The notes under the pieces are model-generated. The model was not told where the DNA came from, did no database searches, and saw nothing but the letters and a program-made list of their open reading frames with translations. This document shows, in pieces, positions 19,700 through 20,000 of a stretch of DNA of 20,000 nt (the first letter of the stretch is position 1; each line of letters begins with the position of its first letter). Source of the stretch: Trachelipus rathkii (lineage: Eukaryota > Arthropoda > Malacostraca > Isopoda > Trachelipodidae); NCBI GenBank assembly GCA_015478945.1, contig JABUQX010014767.1, positions 1-20,000 on the forward strand, in the 5' to 3' direction. Both the position numbers and the translations under genes were made by a program.

Positions 19700-19861
19700 A
19701 TCTTAAACAAAGAACATATAGTGGGAAGGTAAAGAATTACTGCCTTCTCCGGGATTGAACCACCGCGTGTTGCGACTGAGGACAATATACTCGATGCTTT
19801 ACCACTGAGCTATCCCCAACCCAAAAAAGTTGGGTTCAAAAACAGTTTTAAAGCAATCGAG
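19700..19861 (-). mobile_element. tRNA-related SINE-like element, copy 2
   Basis: Second copy, almost identical to 19434-19597 (a few substitutions and small indels, such as TGCGACTGAGG for TGCGAAATGAGG). A box lies at 19812-19802, B box at 19761-19751. It shares both outer ends with copy 1 (CTCGATTGC and TTTAAGAT) but lacks the AT tail. The flanks differ, so these are two insertions or a dispersed unit rather than one long tandem duplication. Confidence 0.7.
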
Positions 19862-20000
19862 TAAAGCAATAAAAGCAATAAAATATATATAACAACAGTC
19901 TCCCCTTTATTGAGATTCTCTCTTTTTTTTTTTCTTCCTAAGTTCAATGAGCAGTGACCGCCTTGCCAACTTATTCTTTTGAGAATCTTTGTAAATTAAG
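19862..20000. other. Window edge, no recognisable feature
   Basis: AAAGCAATA repeats (19862-19880), a T-rich run (19921-19933) and plain sequence. Nothing further can be supported. Confidence 0.4.

Overview
The window is AT-rich, nuclear-type eukaryotic DNA, and an invertebrate animal is the best guess. It has long (AT)n, (ATT)n, (TTC)n and (AC)n tracts, a decayed hAT/ZMYM1-like transposase, retrotransposon gag relics, tRNA-derived SINE-like elements and satellite DNA. I see no intact cellular gene, no prokaryotic operon structure and no convincing host exon. The species cannot be named from the sequence.

Layout. 1-1540: repeats, including three ~150-bp tandem units (about 890-1341) and short minisatellites. 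1546-3644: a plus-strand hAT-superfamily transposase pseudogene of the P52rIPK/ZMYM1 (DUF4371) type, recognisable from the N-terminal zinc-finger region to the hATC tail but broken by many frameshifts and stops. 3891-4311: AT microsatellite. 4319-5398 and 13887-about 15160: two halves of one copy (copy 1) of a dispersed repeat. 5406-13874: an ~8.5 kb foldback element inserted in that copy. 14600-16136: minus-strand gag relic, leader, candidate primer-binding site and candidate LTR. 16453-19145: second copy of the same repeat, without the insertion. 19146-19433: AT microsatellite. 19434-19861: two copies of a tRNA-related SINE-like element on the minus strand.

The main result is the foldback element. 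Its arms (about 5406-8797 and 10590-13874) are inverted copies. They carry the same families in mirrored order: TTGACC repeats, an 18-bp GAGAACCC repeat, a strong double hairpin, CCTAGCCTACAC repeats, TGATGACTCAACTT-type repeats, GAGTGCCAAT repeats, a block also related to the 890-1341 tandem array, an AT microsatellite, four higher-order units of a TTTACTGCTTTAAC repeat, and an AC/GT microsatellite. The central ~1.8 kb holds a GC-rich patch and a ~690-bp tandem duplication with a remnant reading frame ending in a zinc-finger-like CKEC...H motif. The second copy of the host repeat supplies the empty site at 17510-17521, which defines both insertion ends and a probable 12-bp target duplication. 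Long arms made of tandem repeats and GGG termini suggest a foldback (MULE/FB-NOF-like) element, but no transposase is visible, so class assignment is inference.

The window therefore reads as nested mobile DNA: gag-bearing repeats, one split by a satellite-armed foldback element, flanked by an old hAT relic and SINE-like insertions.
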